From NCBI GenBank assembly GCA_002401365.1, contig NVSW01000116.1, forward strand, positions 1 through 5,159: DNA of 5,159 nt. The letters run 5' to 3'. Source of the stretch: Piscirickettsiaceae bacterium. Lineage in GTDB: Bacteria > Pseudomonadota > Gammaproteobacteria > Methylococcales > Cycloclasticaceae. Each line of letters starts with the position of its first letter. Position 1 is the stretch's first letter. The translations under genes were made by a program, and so were the position numbers. This document shows, in pieces, positions 1-5,159 of the stretch. Below the pieces are notes generated by a model. It saw only the letters and a program-made list of their open reading frames with translations. It did no database searches and was not told where the DNA came from.

Positions 1-1052
1 GCCACTCTGTTGAGATTGATAATGAAGGTGAGCGGCAAACGATTTCATTTGATAACGCAATTATTGCAGCGGGTTCTCAACCAGTAAAGATACCAGGGTT
101 CCCTTATGAAGATGAGCGTTTAATGGATTCCACAGGGGCACTTGCCTTGGCAGATGTACCTGAAAAGTTGCTGGTCGTAGGCGGTGGCATTATTGGCTTG
201 GAAATGGCGACGGTTTACCACGCACTAGGTTCTAAAATTACGGTGATAGAATTAATGGATCAGCTGGTTGCTGGTTGCGATAAAGACTTGGTCAAACCGC
301 TACATAAACGATTAACTAAACAGCTAGAAAATATTTACTTAAAAGCTAAAGTAACGGCTATTGAGTCTGTGGAAACAGGTCTAAAAGTGAGTTTCTCTGG
401 TGAGGGCGTGCCTGAATCAGACGTATTTGATAGGGTGTTGTTATCGGTAGGGCGTAAACCCAATGGTGGGTTAATTGCGGCAGATAAAGCAGGCGTGCAC
501 GTGGATGAGCGTGGCTTTATAACGGTGGATAATCAAATGCGCACCAATGTGCCACATATTTATGCGATTGGCGATATTGTGGGTAATCCAATGCTGGCGC
601 ATAAAGCAGTGCATGAAGCAAAAGTGGCGGCAGAAGTTATTGCAGGTGAAAAAGTTGCGTTTGATCCAATGACAATTCCTTCAGTTGCTTATACCGATCC
701 AGAAATCTCGTGGATGGGTTTAACCGAAACCCAGGCCAAAGCGGACGGTATTAAGTACGAAAAATCGGCATTTCCTTGGGCGGCGAGTGGTCGGGCTTTA
801 AGTATTGGCCGTGATGAAGGGATGACGAAAATTCTTTGGGACCCAGATACAAAGCGGATATTAGGCGCAGGTATTGTCGGTACAAATGCAGGTGAACTTA
901 TTGCAGAAGCAGTACTGGCACTAGAAATGGGTGCTGATGTTGATGATATGTGCTTAACTATTCACCCGCATCCAACATTATCAGAAACGCTTTGCTTTGC
1001 AGCAGAGATGCAGGCGGGAAGTATTACGGATTTATATATTAAGAAGAAGTAA
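1..1052 (+). CDS. lpdA: Dihydrolipoamide dehydrogenase (E3), 5'-truncated by window edge
   Basis: This is the FAD-dependent E3 subunit of 2-oxoacid dehydrogenase complexes, which reoxidises dihydrolipoyl groups on E2 and passes electrons to NAD+ in the cytoplasm. The frame is open from the left edge (first full codon at base 3) and gives 349 residues before TAA. The E. coli enzyme has about 474, so roughly the first quarter is outside, including the FAD-binding N-terminus and the redox CxxxxC. Seen here: the IIAAGSQP segment near base 61, the NAD-binding GGGIIG at 180-197, the second FAD contact AIGD at 564-575, and the dimerisation domain ending in HPHPTLSE. In that last motif the second His (969-971) and the Glu (984-986) are the catalytic pair of the family. 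A true gene start at the ATG at 123 is ruled out because homologous sequence continues upstream of it. The neighbours to the left are probably aceE/aceF, but that is inference. No terminator follows, so the next two genes are probably cotranscribed. Confidence 0.97.
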   Translation, partial: HSVEIDNEGERQTISFDNAIIAAGSQPVKIPGFPYEDERLMDSTGALALADVPEKLLVVGGGIIGLEMATVYHALGSKITVIELMDQLVAGCDKDLVKPLHKRLTKQLENIYLKAKVTAIESVETGLKVSFSGEGVPESDVFDRVLLSVGRKPNGGLIAADKAGVHVDERGFITVDNQMRTNVPHIYAIGDIVGNPMLAHKAVHEAKVAAEVIAGEKVAFDPMTIPSVAYTDPEISWMGLTETQAKADGIKYEKSAFPWAASGRALSIGRDEGMTKILWDPDTKRILGAGIVGTNAGELIAEAVLALEMGADVDDMCLTIHPHPTLSETLCFAAEMQAGSITDLYIKKK

Positions 1053-1080
1053 CTAAGTTGTTGATCGTTTTTAATAAAAC

Positions 1081-1086
1081 AAGGAG
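1081..1086 (+). promoter_or_regulatory. Strong ribosome binding site AAGGAG
   Basis: AAGGAG lies 5 nt before the ATG at 1092. It is the clearest Shine-Dalgarno in the window and fixes the start of the chalcone-isomerase-like gene. I saw no convincing sigma-70 promoter in the 39-nt gap after lpdA, which favours readthrough from lpdA. Confidence 0.85.
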
Positions 1087-1091
1087 ATGAT

Positions 1092-1652
1092 ATGACTAGA
1101 ATATTAATAAGATTGATTTTTTTAATGATGATATCGCTGTCGGTACATGCGTTAGAAATAGAAGGTGTAATCTTGCCAGAGACAAAGCAGTTGGATGATA
1201 AGCTGCTGTTGCTTAATGGGGCGGGAACACGCAGCAAGTTCTTTTTCGATTTATATGTTGGCTCTTTATATCTACAAAACAAAAGCAGCGATGCGGGCAG
1301 TATTATTAATGCAGATGAGGCAATGTCGATTAGGTTGGATATTGTATCTTCATTGATCAGTGCAAAAAAAATGACCAATGCGACGCTAGAAGGATTCGAG
1401 AAATCGACAGGTGGCGATATGTCAGCAATAAAGCCGCAGATAGATCAGTTTTTATCCGCTTTTAAGGAAGAGATAACCGAGGGTGACACCTTTGAATTTA
1501 TATATGTGCCGAATAAAGGTGTGCTGGTTAAGAAAAACAATGTCAATAAAGAAACCGTTGAATCATTGGAGTTTAAACAAGCACTTTTTGGGATATGGTT
1601 GTCGGATGACTCTGTGCAAACATCTTTGAAAGAAGACATGCTCGGATTATAA
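1092..1652 (+). CDS. Secreted chalcone isomerase-like family protein
   Basis: The product is 186 residues. Residues 1-20 form a signal peptide: a basic start (MTRILIR), a hydrophobic core, and a likely cut after SVHA. The mature protein should be periplasmic. It matches the bacterial chalcone-isomerase-like family by memory of its signatures: LNGAG-R-KFFF--YVGSLYL at residues 41-61, and near the C-terminus FKQALFGIWLSDDSV followed by LKEDMLGL. The fold is shared with plant chalcone isomerases and fatty-acid-binding relatives, but the bacterial secreted members have no established reaction, so no flavonoid chemistry should be inferred. The start is set by AAGGAG 5 nt upstream. The gene sits 39 nt after lpdA and its TAA touches the GTG of the next gene in the same frame, so the three genes probably form one unit. 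The family assignment is fairly sure; the role is unknown. Confidence 0.85.
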   Translation: MTRILIRLIFLMMISLSVHALEIEGVILPETKQLDDKLLLLNGAGTRSKFFFDLYVGSLYLQNKSSDAGSIINADEAMSIRLDIVSSLISAKKMTNATLEGFEKSTGGDMSAIKPQIDQFLSAFKEEITEGDTFEFIYVPNKGVLVKKNNVNKETVESLEFKQALFGIWLSDDSVQTSLKEDMLGL

Positions 1653-2426
1653 GTGCAGCTAAGTTTTACCCAAACGGGGGAAGGGAAAAGCCCGTTAGTT
1701 ATTATGCACGGTCTTTTTGGCAGCGGTAGAAATTGGCAAGGCATTGCTAAACAGCTGTCCAACCGCTTTACAGTTTTCACATTGGACCTGCGAAACCATG
1801 GATCATCACAGCACACGGATGAAATGGACTATTCGTCAATGGCAGGTGATGTGGTTGAGTTTTTAGAGAGCCAAGGCTTGGCAGATGCTGCTATTTTAGG
1901 GCATAGCATGGGTGGAAAGGTCGCGATGAGTTTGGCGCTATCGCACCCTGATAGAGTTAAAAACTTGATTATTGTTGATATTGCTCCGGTTTCATATCAG
2001 CATAATTTTGATGATATTTTGCAGGCATTAAAAAGTGTGCCGGTGGAGAAAATTAGCTCAAGAAAACAAGCAGATGACTATTTGGCAAAAAAAATAGACG
2101 TTTTAAGTTTAAGGCAGTTTTTGTTACAAAATTTAGTACCCGTTCCATCTGGTGGCTTTAAATGGCGAGTTAATCTAAAAAGTATTGAAAATAACATGGA
2201 TGCCATTATGGGGTTCCCCACGGAGGAGTCAAGAGCCGTGTTTGTTCATCCGACATTATTTATTAACGGTGAAAAGTCGACTTACCTATCAGCTAAATAT
2301 CAACTTGTAGCATTAGAAATGTTTCCTAATGCAGTTGTGCAAACAGTCGCCAATGCTGGGCATTGGCCACATGTAGAATCACCCGTTGAATTTATGATGT
2401 ATCTGGACCAGTTTTTAGATAATTAA
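1653..2426 (+). CDS. ybfF: YbfF/ABHD11-type alpha/beta hydrolase (esterase)
   Basis: This is a 257-residue cytoplasmic single-domain alpha/beta hydrolase, similar in length to E. coli YbfF. Visible motifs are the oxyanion-hole HGLFGSGRNW (19-28), LDLRNHGSS (45-52), the nucleophile elbow GHSMGG with Ser85, VDIAPVSY (108-115) and GHWPHVE with catalytic His237. The usual acid position after the late strand (TLFINGEKSTYL, 201-212) has no Asp. Asp109 in VDIAPV is therefore the likelier acid, as in the YbfF/ABHD11 group (inference from motif memory). The start is GTG: it directly follows the previous TAA, and no other start precedes the first strand. No clear Shine-Dalgarno lies at the normal distance, so translation is probably coupled to the upstream gene. 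YbfF acts on short acyl esters and acyl thioesters in vitro; the natural substrate is not settled. Location beside E3 hints at acyl/lipoyl metabolism, which is inference. Confidence 0.93.
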   Translation: MQLSFTQTGEGKSPLVIMHGLFGSGRNWQGIAKQLSNRFTVFTLDLRNHGSSQHTDEMDYSSMAGDVVEFLESQGLADAAILGHSMGGKVAMSLALSHPDRVKNLIIVDIAPVSYQHNFDDILQALKSVPVEKISSRKQADDYLAKKIDVLSLRQFLLQNLVPVPSGGFKWRVNLKSIENNMDAIMGFPTEESRAVFVHPTLFINGEKSTYLSAKYQLVALEMFPNAVVQTVANAGHWPHVESPVEFMMYLDQFLDN

Positions 2427-2438
2427 GCTCAAATAGGC

Positions 2439-2450
2439 TAAAACGTTTTA
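2439..2450. repeat. 12-bp perfect palindrome upstream of motY
   Basis: TAAAACGTTTTA is a perfect palindrome lying between the hydrolase stop and motY. Its last two bases are the first two of the sigma-28 -35 element. It could be a small operator, but AT-rich DNA gives such palindromes by chance and no U-tract makes it a terminator. Confidence 0.3.
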
Positions 2451-2475
2451 AAGTTTTTAGTGTATTTGCCGATAC
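2449..2475 (+). promoter_or_regulatory. Sigma-28 (FliA) promoter of motY
   Basis: TAAAGTTT at 2449-2456, an 11-nt spacer, and GCCGATAC at 2468-2475. The enterobacterial sigma-28 consensus is TAAAGTTT-N11-GCCGATAA, so 15 of 16 positions match with exact spacing. The predicted transcription start, about 7 nt past the -10, is near 2481-2483, at the motY ATG. This places motY among the late (class III type) flagellar genes and independently supports the MotY assignment. Confidence 0.9.
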
Positions 2476-2482
2476 CTTCGGT

Positions 2483-3631
2483 ATGAAGATATTGAAATAT
2501 ACCGGCAGTTGTTTTTTACTCGTTTTTTTTGCTACTAGCGCCTCTGCGCACACTTACCAAGCACCGGTAACCGACTCGCAATGGCAGTTTACGGGTAACC
2601 GTGTCGCTTGCCATTTATCACATACAGTGCCTCAATACGGTGTTGGTGTGTTTGACCAGCGTTCTGGGGAAGCTATTAAATTCACCTTACGTGCCGAAGC
2701 ATATGTGCCGCCCATTCAAACTGCGATGTTGACATCCGTACCGCCAAGGTGGATGCACGATGCGCCAATTTTAAAATTGGCTTCGTTAAAAGGGAATAAA
2801 AAAGTGTTGTCGGTTAACAGCGACGCATCGGAGCGGATGTTGCAAGAATTATCTAATGGTAAATTTCCGCAGTTTAGTTATAAGGCAAAGCAGGGCAAGG
2901 TGAAGGTATCTATTTCATCTATTAATTTTCTAGCAGCGATGAGCGAGTTTGAGGCTTGTAGGCAAAATTTATTACCCTATAGTCGAGATGACGTGCATCA
3001 GCAGTTAGCCTTGTTCACCCAAAGTAGTGCTTTAATAACGCATCAAAATAGGAAATTACTCAAAAAGGCCGGTACCTATATAAAAGAAGCGGGAGTGGGT
3101 CAACGCATCGATTTAGTGAGTGGTACAGAAGGCTTTTCGGTTAAAGATGGTCGCCGAGTTTATGATAAACGTATTCAAAGTATTCGTGAGCATTTACAGC
3201 AAGTGGGTATTTCTGAGGATAGGGTTATAGCCTTAGCTGATCCTGAAGCACTAGAGACGCCAGAAGGCAGTATTCGTTTAAAAGTGGCAGGCCCTGAGCC
3301 CTTTAGACAGATATATTTTAATTCTGGTTCCGTTAAATTAAATGCGCGTGATCATGCAAAATTGGATTTTATGTTGGAATATATGCGGTTGCAAAACGCC
3401 AAAGCTAAATTGGTATTGAAGGGGCATACAGACAGTAAGGGTAGCCGCTTTGCTAATGTTAAGGTAGCAGAAAAACGTGTTGCAGTTATTAAAAAGTATT
3501 TGCTGTCGAAGGGTATGAAGACCAACCAAATAGTGACCAAAGCATATGGCGAAAGTAAGCCAACAACAACTAATCGCTACCCTGGTGGCCGACAGCTTAA
3601 TAGGCGTGTTGAAATTTCAATTGTAGGATAG
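2483..3631 (+). CDS. motY: MotY-like flagellar stator/T-ring protein, OmpA family, with extra degenerate OmpA-like domain
   Basis: The product is 382 residues. Residues 1-22 are a signal peptide (cut after SASA), so the protein is periplasmic. Residues about 25-165 resemble the MotY N-terminal domain: the W34 region, GNRVACHLSHTVPQYG, FPQFSY, KVSISSINF and the cysteine pair C43/C159, equivalent to the disulfide of Vibrio MotY. The C-terminal OmpA-like domain (about 276-382) has GHTDSKG with Asp317, Arg332 and LNRRVEI, the peptidoglycan-binding signature. Between them, about 175-268 resembles a second OmpA-like unit without the GHTD motif. Vibrio MotY is about 293 residues, so this one is longer by roughly one domain. 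MotY forms the T ring with MotX and helps anchor stators to peptidoglycan. The sigma-28 promoter directly upstream supports a flagellar role. There is no Shine-Dalgarno before the ATG; the mRNA appears leaderless. TTG at 2492 is the only other start that keeps the signal peptide. A general OmpA-family envelope protein is the alternative. Confidence 0.87.
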   Translation: MKILKYTGSCFLLVFFATSASAHTYQAPVTDSQWQFTGNRVACHLSHTVPQYGVGVFDQRSGEAIKFTLRAEAYVPPIQTAMLTSVPPRWMHDAPILKLASLKGNKKVLSVNSDASERMLQELSNGKFPQFSYKAKQGKVKVSISSINFLAAMSEFEACRQNLLPYSRDDVHQQLALFTQSSALITHQNRKLLKKAGTYIKEAGVGQRIDLVSGTEGFSVKDGRRVYDKRIQSIREHLQQVGISEDRVIALADPEALETPEGSIRLKVAGPEPFRQIYFNSGSVKLNARDHAKLDFMLEYMRLQNAKAKLVLKGHTDSKGSRFANVKVAEKRVAVIKKYLLSKGMKTNQIVTKAYGESKPTTTNRYPGGRQLNRRVEISIVG

Positions 3632-3633
3632 CT

Positions 3634-3663
3634 TTAACAAGACCCTCATCATTCGGGTATAAT
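3634..3663 (+). promoter_or_regulatory. Sigma-70 promoter of argG
   Basis: TTAACA at 3634-3639 (5 of 6 to TTGACA), an 18-nt spacer, and a perfect TATAAT at 3658-3663. The transcription start is expected near 3670, giving a leader of about 32 nt to the argG ATG. The -35 begins 3 nt after the motY stop. I looked for an ArgR operator (paired TGAAT/ATTCA halves) around it and found none. Confidence 0.8.
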
Positions 3664-3701
3664 TTGCGATCATTAATGGTTTAAATCGCGAGTTATACAA
3701 C

Positions 3702-4919
3702 ATGTCAAAGCAAGCAGTAAAAAAAGTCGTTCTTGCCTATTCAGGTGGGCTAGACACCTCCGTTATTCTTAAATGGTTAGAAGATGTTTACCATTGTGAA
3801 GTCGTTACGTTTACTGCCGACTTAGGCCAAGGTGAAGAAGTTGAACCAGCACGCGCTAAAGCGGAGCTGTACGGTATTAAAGAGATTTATATCGACGATC
3901 TGAAAGAAGAGTTTGTGCGTGATTTTGTCTTCCCCATGTTCCGTGCGAATACAATTTATGAAGGCGAGTATTTACTCGGAACATCTATAGCGCGTCCGCT
4001 TATTTCAAAGCGATTGATTGAAATTGCTAATGAAACAGGCGCGGATGCTATTTCACACGGCGCAACCGGAAAAGGTAATGACCAAGTGCGCTTTGAACTC
4101 GGAGCTTATGCACTAAAGCCTGACGTAAAAATCATCGCACCTTGGCGTGAATGGGATTTAACCTCACGCGATACCTTACTGGCGTACGCCGAAAAAGCAG
4201 GTATCGCCGTTGAAATGAAACGCGGTAAAAAATCACCGTATTCAATGGACGCAAATCTACTGCATATTTCCTACGAAGGCGACATTTTAGAAGACCCTTG
4301 GGTTGAGCCAGAAGACGATATGTGGCGCTGGACGGTATCACCTGAAAACGCACCAGATACAGCAACATACATAGAACTTGACTACAAAGGCGGCGATATT
4401 GTTGCGATTGATGGACAAACTATGTCACCTGCAACGGTGCTGGCCGAATTGAATAAAGTCGGTGGAGCAAACGGCATTGGTCGTGCGGATATCGTAGAAA
4501 ATCGCTATGTGGGGATGAAAGCTCGTGGCTGTTACGAAACACCCGGCGGCACCATCATGCTAAAAGCACATCGTGCGATTGAGTCCATTACGCTAGACCG
4601 TGAGGTAGCACATTTAAAAGATGAGTTGATGCCACGCTACGCGAGTTTGATTTATAACGGTTACTGGTGGAGCCCTGAGCGTGAAATGCTACAAACGATG
4701 ATTAACGCCTCACAAGTAACGGTAAACGGTCGTATTCGTTTAAAACTATATAAAGGCAACGTGATTGTTGTAGGCAGGGAGTCACCCACGGATAGCTTGT
4801 TTGATGAAAACATTGCCACGTTTGAAGATGATGGTGGCGCGTACGACCAAAAAGACGCAGCGGGCTTTATCAAGCTAAATGCATTGCGTATGCGAATAGC
4901 GGCTAGAAAACGGGGTTAA
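3702..4919 (+). CDS. argG: Argininosuccinate synthase
   Basis: This cytoplasmic enzyme joins citrulline and aspartate using ATP, giving argininosuccinate, AMP and pyrophosphate, the penultimate step of arginine synthesis. The product has 405 residues, the size of the short form found in many proteobacteria, unlike the roughly 447-residue E. coli type. Visible motifs are the ATP-pyrophosphatase loop AYSGGLDTS (12-20), TADLGQGEE (38-46), EYLLGTSIARPL (89-100), the nucleotide/citrulline loop GATGKGNDQ (120-128), KKSPYSMDANLLHISYEG (176-193) and the C-terminal NGYWWSPER (319-327). The gene is intact. Only a weak GAG (3690-3692) precedes the ATG as a Shine-Dalgarno, but the MSK start and the placement of the P-loop near residue 12 fit the family. 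It has its own promoter and is monocistronic as far as can be seen. No plus-strand terminator with a U-tract follows it. Confidence 0.99.
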   Translation: MSKQAVKKVVLAYSGGLDTSVILKWLEDVYHCEVVTFTADLGQGEEVEPARAKAELYGIKEIYIDDLKEEFVRDFVFPMFRANTIYEGEYLLGTSIARPLISKRLIEIANETGADAISHGATGKGNDQVRFELGAYALKPDVKIIAPWREWDLTSRDTLLAYAEKAGIAVEMKRGKKSPYSMDANLLHISYEGDILEDPWVEPEDDMWRWTVSPENAPDTATYIELDYKGGDIVAIDGQTMSPATVLAELNKVGGANGIGRADIVENRYVGMKARGCYETPGGTIMLKAHRAIESITLDREVAHLKDELMPRYASLIYNGYWWSPEREMLQTMINASQVTVNGRIRLKLYKGNVIVVGRESPTDSLFDENIATFEDDGGAYDQKDAAGFIKLNALRMRIAARKRG

Positions 4920-4945
4920 AAAAACGCCCTCTACGAGTAGAAGGC
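4918..4945 (-). terminator. Intrinsic terminator on the minus strand, abutting the argG stop
   Basis: Read on the minus strand, an 8-pair stem (arms 4938-4945 and 4926-4933, one G-U pair, loop of 4) is followed by one base and then seven T (4924-4918). On the plus strand the same stem has a C-A mismatch and no T run, so it points leftward. It overlaps the argG stop codon. It would stop a transcript coming from the right, toward argG; the gene it serves is not identified. Confidence 0.75.
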
Positions 4946-4966
4946 TAAGAGGACTCTTGTATCCGA

Positions 4967-4996
4967 TTGAGGTCGAGAGAGCAGAATAAGGATAAT
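4967..4996 (+). promoter_or_regulatory. Putative sigma-70 promoter downstream of argG
   Basis: TTGAGG at 4967-4972 (4 of 6), an 18-nt spacer, and GATAAT at 4991-4996 (5 of 6). The start is predicted near 5003. It would transcribe the open frame beginning at 5089 or a short RNA. The -10 lies inside the inverted repeat at 4980-5017. Confidence 0.5.
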
Positions 4997-5017
4997 AGGG
5001 TATCCGTTAATACTGCT
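4980..5017. repeat. 38-bp imperfect inverted repeat over a -10 element
   Basis: The left arm (4980-4994) begins AGCAG and ends GGATA. The right arm (5001-5017), read in reverse complement, begins AGCAG and ends GGATA too, with nearly matching AT-rich bases between. The 6-nt centre is 4995-5000. As DNA it resembles a dimer-binding operator straddling the -10 and start site of the promoter at 4967-4996. As RNA it would form two 5-bp helices split by an internal loop, on either strand. Confidence 0.6.
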
Positions 5018-5088
5018 TAAGAGCTGAACGTAGCTTACTCGCCTTTTTTAAAGATGAAAATGTGGCAAATTGTCGCAGGGGCAGTGAT

Positions 5089-5159
5089 ATGAGCAACCAA
5101 AAGCCGTTAGCGTCCATTCCAACCCATGTTTTTATGGGCTTTTTTAAAATCGTATACGA
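5089..5159 (+). CDS. Hypothetical protein, start of frame only, cut by right edge
   Basis: ATG at 5089 opens a frame of 23 full codons that runs off the window (MSNQKPLASIPTH, then a hydrophobic stretch VFMGFFKIVY). AGGGG at 5077-5081, 7 nt before the ATG, can act as Shine-Dalgarno, and a sigma-70-like promoter lies at 4967-4996, leaving a leader of about 86 nt. I do not recognise the protein. Two facts weaken the call: a terminator-like hairpin sits inside it at 5123-5145, and the minus strand is also open over this stretch (5159 down to 5007) with a terminator placed to serve it. Confidence 0.4.
   Translation, partial: MSNQKPLASIPTHVFMGFFKIVY
5123..5145 (+). terminator. Possible intrinsic terminator or attenuator hairpin
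   Basis: CCCAT (5123-5127), a 6-nt loop, ATGGG (5134-5138), one C, then six T (5140-5145). The layout is that of a rho-independent terminator, though the 5-bp stem is short. With the promoter at 4967-4996 it would give a transcript of about 143 nt. If the frame at 5089 is coding, the hairpin lies within its codons and may be chance. Confidence 0.4.

Noticed and set aside
123..1052. lpdA starting at ATG 123
   Set aside because: The frame continues to the left edge with E3 homology (IIAAGSQPVKIPGFP), so this ATG is internal.
962..1378. Minus-strand open frame of 138 codons across the lpdA end and the next gene
   Set aside because: It crosses two well supported plus-strand genes, its translation is low-complexity Ser/Ile/Leu-rich, and no motif or ribosome site supports it.
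1445..1816. Minus-strand open frame of 123 codons
   Set aside because: It is the antisense of the chalcone-isomerase-like gene and the hydrolase, both supported by family motifs; no domain is recognisable.
2472..2484. Hairpin ATACC-TTC-GGTAT that would hide the motY start codon
   Set aside because: Half of it is the sigma-28 -10 element, upstream of the predicted transcription start, so it should not be in the mRNA.
3642..3663. Possible motY terminator (ACCC/GGGT stem followed by ATAATTT)
   Set aside because: The stem has only 4 bp with a 9-nt loop and no proper T run; the bases are better explained as the argG promoter spacer and -10.
3640..3701. ArgR operator at argG
   Set aside because: No pair of TGAAT/ATTCA half-sites with the right spacing; only a lone ATTC.
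5021..5049. Terminator before the T run at 5044-5049
   Set aside because: The only stem (AGCT/AGCT, 4 bp) ends 8 nt before the T run, too far and too weak.
4917..5050. A miniature mobile element with A/T-rich inverted ends (CGAGTA at 4934, TACTCG at 5036, A7 and T6 at the edges)
   Set aside because: The matches are short and unevenly spaced, there is no clear target duplication and no second copy in the window to compare.
5007..5159. Minus-strand frame open from the right edge to TAA at 5007-5009 (about 50 codons)
   Set aside because: The leftward terminator 62 nt beyond makes it tempting, but the translation resembles no family I know and no start is visible in the window. I kept it only as an alternative under the terminator finding.

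Overview
The window reads as chromosomal core DNA of a motile gammaproteobacterium. The evidence is a PDH-type dihydrolipoamide dehydrogenase, a YbfF-type hydrolase, a MotY-type flagellar stator protein behind a near-perfect sigma-28 promoter, and the short (405-residue) form of argininosuccinate synthase. Base composition looks moderately AT-rich. MotY suggests a polar, probably sodium-type flagellum. The genus cannot be fixed from this sequence. No insertion sequence, tRNA, rRNA or CRISPR array is visible.

Layout, left to right, all genes on the plus strand. (1) Bases 1-1052 are the 3' three-quarters of lpdA; its start and redox-disulfide region lie off the left edge. (2) After 39 nt and a good ribosome binding site comes a small secreted chalcone-isomerase-like protein (1092-1652). 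(3) Directly against its TAA, in the same frame, is a GTG-started alpha/beta hydrolase of the YbfF/ABHD11 type (1653-2426). These three genes look like one transcription unit. (4) A sigma-28 (FliA) promoter at 2449-2475 serves motY (2483-3631). The predicted transcription start falls at or next to the start codon, so the mRNA should be leaderless or nearly so. The MotY protein is longer than usual and seems to carry two OmpA-like domains in tandem, the first degenerate. (5) A sigma-70 promoter at 3634-3663 serves argG (3702-4919). (6) The last 240 bases hold regulatory-looking DNA: an intrinsic terminator pointing leftward against the argG stop, a sigma-70 promoter whose -10 lies inside a 38-bp imperfect inverted repeat, a short open frame starting at 5089, and a terminator-like hairpin inside that frame.

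How the parts may work together: the lpdA unit belongs to 2-oxoacid dehydrogenase metabolism. The presence of an ABHD11-like hydrolase beside E3 is suggestive, because human ABHD11 protects lipoylation of the 2-oxoglutarate dehydrogenase complex. motY is an independent late flagellar gene, and argG is an independent arginine-biosynthesis gene. The most novel points are the leaderless sigma-28 motY with its double OmpA architecture, the E3/ABHD11-like linkage, and the unexplained regulatory cluster after argG. No clearly new multi-gene system is visible.
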